In this document: positions 60,217-64,000 of the stretch, piece by piece
How positions within the stretch are numbered: position 1 is the stretch's first letter
How the letters are laid out: each line of letters begins with the position of its first letter
Assembly (NCBI RefSeq): GCF_018131015.1
Contig: NZ_JAFCJJ010000011.1
Coordinates: 124,001 to 188,000 of the forward strand
Source: Bradyrhizobium diazoefficiens
Lineage (GTDB): Bacteria; Pseudomonadota; Alphaproteobacteria; Rhizobiales; Xanthobacteraceae
Length of the DNA stretch: 64,000 nt
Reading direction: 5' to 3'
Translations under genes and position numbers: made by a program
The notes under the pieces: model-generated
What the model was told of the DNA's origin: nothing
Seen by the model: the letters and a program-made list of their open reading frames with translations, nothing else
Databases searched by the model: none

Positions 60217-61803
60217 TCAACCCTCCGCTATCCCCGCCAAAAGCATGCCCTCGCAGATCCGCGCGCGCCCGGCGAGATACGTTGGGTTATCGCTGAGCCG
60301 GGTCGCAACGATGCGGCGAATCGTAAAGTGCGGGTCAAGCGCATATCCCGTCCTCGCGGCGACTCGCGCTTCCTCATGGTCTCCCAGCAAGCTGAGCGTC
60401 GCGGCGAGGCAAAAATGACCGAAGGCAAAGTTGCGATTTGCCTCAATGCTTCGTCGAAACCAGACTGCAGCTTCGGTGTCCAGGCCGTCCTGCAACTTGG
60501 CTGTCGCCACACAACTGGCCCACAAATAGATGTGTTTGTCACGTGGAGACAGGCGGAGAGCGTCAATCATATGGCCTTCGGTCTCGGCGGCACGCCCCAT
60601 GTAGTATTTGGCTAAACCAATAAAACCGTGGGCATAAGCCGCATTGTGATCCAGCCGAAGGGCCTCCTCGCATTCGGCAACCCCTTGCACGGTTCGGCCT
60701 GTATAGATGTAGGCGCCGCCCAGCACCCAGTGGGCCGTTGCATGACTGGGATAAATCGACAAGGCTTCGCTCGCCCTGTCTTCGGCGGCTGAAAAATGCG
60801 CGATCCGGTCTTCGCTCAGCAGACCCGCCGCCTGCAAAAGGTCAGCGATTGCCATTCCGACCAGCGCCGCCACGCTTCGAGGGTCCACCGCCAGAGCACG
60901 CTTGAAGAAGTCGCGGGCCGCAGCCAGGTTTCTGGTGGTGGCCCCCTTGTTGATGCAGGCCTGGCCCTGGAAATTGAAGTCCGTTGCATCAGGATGTGCC
61001 GAGCGCTCTGCGCGTCGGGCCTCTACCGCAATCAGTTCGGCTTTCAGCGTATTCGCAAGTTGAGCTACGATCTCGTCCTGCAGGTCGAATAAGTCAGCGA
61101 CAGCTTTGTCAAACCGATCGGCCCATAGGTGAGTGCCCGTCTCGGTATCGACCAGTTGCACATTTACCCGAATACGATCACCACTACGTTGCACGGATCC
61201 TTCGAGCGCGTAGCGGACATTCAACTCGCGGCCGACCCGCTTAAGATCAATCGGTCTCCCCTTATACGTGAACGCGGTATGTCGACCGATGACGAATGAG
61301 CGCGCTATGCGAGACAAGTCCGTGGTGAGGCTTTCGGTCACGCCATCGACGAAATAGTCTTGACTTGGATCTCCGCCGATATTCGCAAAGGGTAAAACCA
61401 CCATCGACATACGGGACGGATTGCCAAAGTCGAACTGACCTTTGAGATAACGCCTGCCGTTACCAACCACTGACGAAGTGGGCGGCAGCCGTCTTTCTTC
61501 CCGTACCACGCCGATGAAGCGAAAACCCTTGCGCGGCAGCGTCTTGATCAATCGCTGATCTTCGCCGGAGTCGCCGACCGCGGTTCGGGCAGCATTCAGA
61601 CGGGTCGTCAAAGCGGAATCGGAAACGATGCGCCCGTTCCAGATCGCGCGTATCAGATCATCTTTGCTGACAACGCGATCGCGGTTGCGGATCAGGTAGT
61701 CTAGAAGATCAAATACCTGAGGGGTTATGGAAACCACCCCGGCCTCACGATGTAATTCGCGCCGGTCGCAATCGAGAGAACAATTCTCAAAAATATAACG
61801 CAA
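60217..61803 (-). CDS. Winged-helix/TolB-like/TPR regulatory protein (CadC-type)
   Basis: This 528-residue cytoplasmic regulator begins with an OmpR/PhoB-type winged helix (about 1-100: VFDLLDYLIRNRDRVVSKDD, IKTLPRKGFRFIGVV). A TolB/FlgO-like domain follows (MSMVVLPFANIGGDPSQDYF, VDGVTESLTTDLSRI, ALEGSVQRSGDRIRVNVQLV), then several TPR repeats (AHWVLGGAYIYTGRTVQGVA, AYAHGFIGLAKYYMGR). No transmembrane helix is seen. The start is a TTG at 61803, placed by GGAG 8 bases upstream and by relatives starting MRYIFE. It is divergent from the decarboxylase gene. Confidence 0.88.
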   Translation of the reverse strand: MRYIFENCSLDCDRRELHREAGVVSITPQVFDLLDYLIRNRDRVVSKDDLIRAIWNGRIVSDSALTTRLNAARTAVGDSGEDQRLIKTLPRKGFRFIGVVREERRLPPTSSVVGNGRRYLKGQFDFGNPSRMSMVVLPFANIGGDPSQDYFVDGVTESLTTDLSRIARSFVIGRHTAFTYKGRPIDLKRVGRELNVRYALEGSVQRSGDRIRVNVQLVDTETGTHLWADRFDKAVADLFDLQDEIVAQLANTLKAELIAVEARRAERSAHPDATDFNFQGQACINKGATTRNLAAARDFFKRALAVDPRSVAALVGMAIADLLQAAGLLSEDRIAHFSAAEDRASEALSIYPSHATAHWVLGGAYIYTGRTVQGVAECEEALRLDHNAAYAHGFIGLAKYYMGRAAETEGHMIDALRLSPRDKHIYLWASCVATAKLQDGLDTEAAVWFRRSIEANRNFAFGHFCLAATLSLLGDHEEARVAARTGYALDPHFTIRRIVATRLSDNPTYLAGRARICEGMLLAGIAEG

Positions 61804-61840
61804 GGCCAATTCTCCGGATCGCCCTGAGTCGATCTGACGC

Positions 61841-61900
61841 AGTTAAGCCGGCCAACAGTAAGACGGCGGTACAAAAAATGTAAGCCGAATGTAAAGCCAG
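61841..61900. promoter_or_regulatory. Direct repeats that may bind the winged-helix regulator
   Basis: TGTAAGCCGAA (61879-61889) and TGTAAAGCCAG (61890-61900) are head-to-tail repeats of 11 bases, the spacing OmpR/PhoB-type winged helices use. Related motifs AGTTAAGCCGG (61841) and CAGTAAGACGG (61856) lie just upstream. All are in the 170-base gap between the divergent regulator and decarboxylase genes. Confidence 0.45.
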
Positions 61901-61973
61901 GCTTTGGGGTGCGAGGCAATACTTTCCTGGACGGGCCAACTTCGGAAAACGTTCAAGATGTCAGGAGGCTTGC

Positions 61974-63409
61974 ATGGATGACGCGGAGTTTTGCGTTTGG
62001 AGTCACAGGGCTGCGGACTGGGGGGCGGAATACCGTCGAAGTCTGCGCCGGCGCCCGGTTCGAGCGCAAACCGCACCCGGAGCGATTTTCGATGAAATTC
62101 CAGCCAGCGCGCCCGAAGCGCCGGAATCGATGGAGGCGATTTTTGCCGACTTCGAGAACGTCGTGATGCCTGGTATCACCCATTGGCAGCATCCTCGCTT
62201 CTTTGCGTACTTTCCGGCCAATGCGGCACCGGCGTCGGTGATTGCGGAGCAGCTGGTCTCCGCCATTGCCGCTCAGTGCATGCTGTGGCAGACCTCACCA
62301 GCTGCGACAGAGTTGGAGACCCGCGTTCTGGATTGGTTACGTCGCGCGCTTGGCCTGCCCGAGGATTTCAAGGGCGTCATCCAGGACTCCGCATCATCGG
62401 CAACGCTGGCGGCAATCCTCGTCATGCGCGAGAGGGCGTTGAAATGGATAGGAAACAAGCGGGGCCTGTCGGACCAACAGCGCTTGCGCATCTATTGTTC
62501 GGATCAAGTGCACACTTCGATCGACCGCGCCATCTGGATCTCGGGTATCGGCGAAGACAATCTGGTGCGCATTCCGGTCCTCGGCGAGATGCGCAGCCTC
62601 GACGTCGCGGCCTTGGACGCCGCGATAGTTGCCGACAAGCAGGCCGGTTCCTGCCTGCGGGCATTATCGCCAGCGTCGGTGGAACGAGCGTGGGCGGCAC
62701 CGACAATATCGCGAGCGTCTGCGACACTGCGCATCGCCACAGTCTCTATGTTCACGTCGATGCAGCTTGGGCTGGCTCGGCGATGATTTGCCCGGAATTC
62801 CGGCGTCTGTGGCAGGGAATTGAAAGAGCTCACTCACTGGTTTTGAACCCGCACAAGTGGCTCGGCGCGCAATTCGACTGCTCGACGCATTTTCTACGCG
62901 ACCCCGACGCCCTGGTACGAACCCTCGCCATTCATCCCGAATTTCTCAAGACTCATGGCCGCGACGGTATCGTCAACTACTCCGAATGGAGCATTCCGCT
63001 CGGCCGTCGCTTTCGCGCCCTGAAGATCTGGTTCCTGCTGCGAGCCTATGGGCTGGAGCGATTGCGCGGCATGATCCGCAATCACGTGCGTTGGTCCGAA
63101 GCCATGGCCGGACGCTTGGCTGCGACGACGGATTTTCGCGTTACGACCCGCCCGGTGCTTTCATTATTCTCGTTCCGTCATGAGCCCGGTAACATCACAG
63201 ACCTCGACGAACATAACCGCCGCCTGATTGACGCAATCAACGACGATGGACGCATCTATCTGACGCAAACCAAGGTCGATGGGAGATTGGTCATCAGATT
63301 TCAAGCGGGTTCGTTTGATACGACTGAAGCCGATGTTGATGAGGCGTTCGACGTTATCGTTGAGATCGCAGAACGGTTGGTTCGGGATACAACAGCAGCC
63401 AAAGTTTGA
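61974..63409 (+). pseudogene. Frameshifted PLP-dependent group II decarboxylase
   Basis: The gene starts with AGGAGG 5 bases before the ATG. The first frame holds FVHWxHPxFFAYFPAN-type sequence (GITHWQHPRFFAYFPANAAP) and runs to ADKQAG. The second frame continues FLPAGIIASVGGTSVGGTDN, then HVDAAWAGSAMI and the PLP lysine motif LVLNPHKWLGAQFDCS, to 63409. One base seems missing near 62644-62647, and the total of 1436 bases is one short. The intact protein (about 478 residues) would decarboxylate an aromatic amino acid such as tryptophan, tyrosine or dopa. As written, the product lacks the PLP lysine. Confidence 0.8.
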
Positions 63410-63464
63410 GGTGATGATCCGGTCCAAACCCATATGCCGGTCCCAAGGAAATCGCGATACGGCG

Positions 63465-63660
63465 CCGCTTCGAGTTTGCCAAGGTAGGCCCTGCTGCAAT
63501 GGGGGTGCAGCGCAAGTGCCGACACACTGACGGACGCTGCCCTTCTGGATCGCGGTCGAGGGACCGGCTTGGTGAGGGGCGCGACGGTCTCGGTCATCAG
63601 CGTCATTCCTGCTGCGTCGCCGCAGGATAGCTTACTTCCGCTTTCGGCGGCATAGCCGAC
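63465..63660 (-). repeat. Direct repeat copy B with truncated terminase-like start
   Basis: The minus-strand ATG at 63597 begins MTETVAPLTKPVPRPRSRRA and SVSVSALALHPHCSRAYLGK, clearly the start of the Nu1-like gene seen at 60070. After KLEA the similarity is lost at about 63465, so this copy is cut off. The leader up to CATAGCCGAC also matches copy A. It is in the same orientation as copy A. Confidence 0.65.
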
Positions 63661-63945
63661 CCAGCCGGGCCTGCCATTGGCTCAACTCAGTCGCAAATGG
63701 CCCAATGCAGAAGTCGCTGCCGGTCGATGCGACGTTTTGTCTATCTCGGCGTGCTACGCCGCAGCTACCATCCGACTTCGCTTGAGGAATAGTTTCTAGT
63801 GGTGCCAGACCTTTACGTCGCCAGGCGATCGGTGCATATCGCGACGGGCGGGCGTGCCAAGAGTACTCGGGGAAGCTTCAAGATCCATTTCTTGGTTCTG
63901 AAAACTGCAAAACATAAAGCGTGTTTTGCTAGCGCGGAGACGATC

Positions 63946-64000
63946 ATGGTGGAATCGCGGGAAATTCGGCTGAAGAACCGACCAGTCGGCATGCCAACAG
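63946..64000 (+). CDS. NADP-dependent oxidoreductase, 5' part only
   Basis: The ATG at 63946 (GGAG 6 bases upstream) begins MVESREIRLKNRPVGMPT and runs off the window. It matches the N-terminus of medium-chain NADP-dependent oxidoreductases of the YfmJ/CurA type, in which SREIRLKSRPVGxP is conserved. The 285 bases before it hold no gene. Only 18 residues are visible, so the call rests on this short motif. Confidence 0.65.
   Translation, partial: MVESREIRLKNRPVGMPT

Overview
The window looks like chromosomal DNA of a Bradyrhizobium-type alphaproteobacterium. Codon third positions are GC-rich, ribosome sites are of the GGAGG type, and many products resemble small proteins I recall from that genus. 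The assignment rests on protein recognition alone; no search was run. No tRNA or rRNA gene, intact insertion sequence or CRISPR array was seen.

Layout. 0-2.6 kb: a small winged-helix-like ORF and a TonB-dependent receptor. 2.7-10.5 kb: one long minus-strand run holding an NlpA/MetQ-like binding protein, a luciferase-like monooxygenase, two carboxymuconolactone-decarboxylase/AhpD-fold proteins and a complete branched-chain-type ABC importer (binding protein, fused LivH-LivM permease, LivG, LivF). 10.7-12.9 kb: a MATE efflux pump and a divergent TetR regulator around a 43-bp dyad. 12.9-20.5 kb: an FMN reductase-like protein, small proteins, a Crp-family regulator overlapping a CheB-CheR-PAS-HWE kinase, then two adjacent frameshifted genes (a coiled-coil protein and a stand-alone CheB) and a single-domain response regulator. 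20.6-27.2 kb: a stress-type neighbourhood with a PLP-fold enzyme, isochorismatase-family hydrolase, ATP-dependent DNA ligase, DUF2934 and DUF892 proteins and many tiny membrane or exported proteins. 27.4-33.9 kb: an orphan peptide-binding protein, a periplasmic rhodanese, a chemoreceptor and a sugar oxidoreductase/isomerase pair.

34.2-45.9 kb is a respiratory formate dehydrogenase locus. It encodes a cytochrome b subunit, an Fe-S subunit, a molybdenum or tungsten catalytic subunit with Cys in place of selenocysteine, a Tat-signal small protein and a chaperone that fuses a YdaS/Cro-like helix-turn-helix to a TorD domain. Upstream of these lies a translationally coupled block (DUF3306, DUF3305, DUF6352, DUF6505 and a lipoate-ligase-like protein), divergent from a multi-cluster ferredoxin. 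Both genes at that divergent junction seem to lack a standard start codon where the ribosome site predicts one.

46-57 kb: a WD40-cytochrome c protein, a carbohydrate porin, a divergent Nramp relative with changed metal-site motifs, and an Ugp-like ABC operon with an EEP-family phosphodiesterase, controlled by a divergent GlpR/DeoR-type regulator with a matching palindrome.

57-64 kb looks like a decayed genomic island. It has an integrase stub, a broken SRAP gene, a frameshifted zinc-ribbon protein, a frameshifted terminase-small-subunit-like gene, a winged-helix/TPR regulator and a frameshifted PLP decarboxylase. The last two genes are bracketed by about 190-bp direct repeats. The window ends in the first codons of an NADP-dependent oxidoreductase. 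Five genes in the window carry single-base frameshifts, so read-level checking is needed before they are called pseudogenes.
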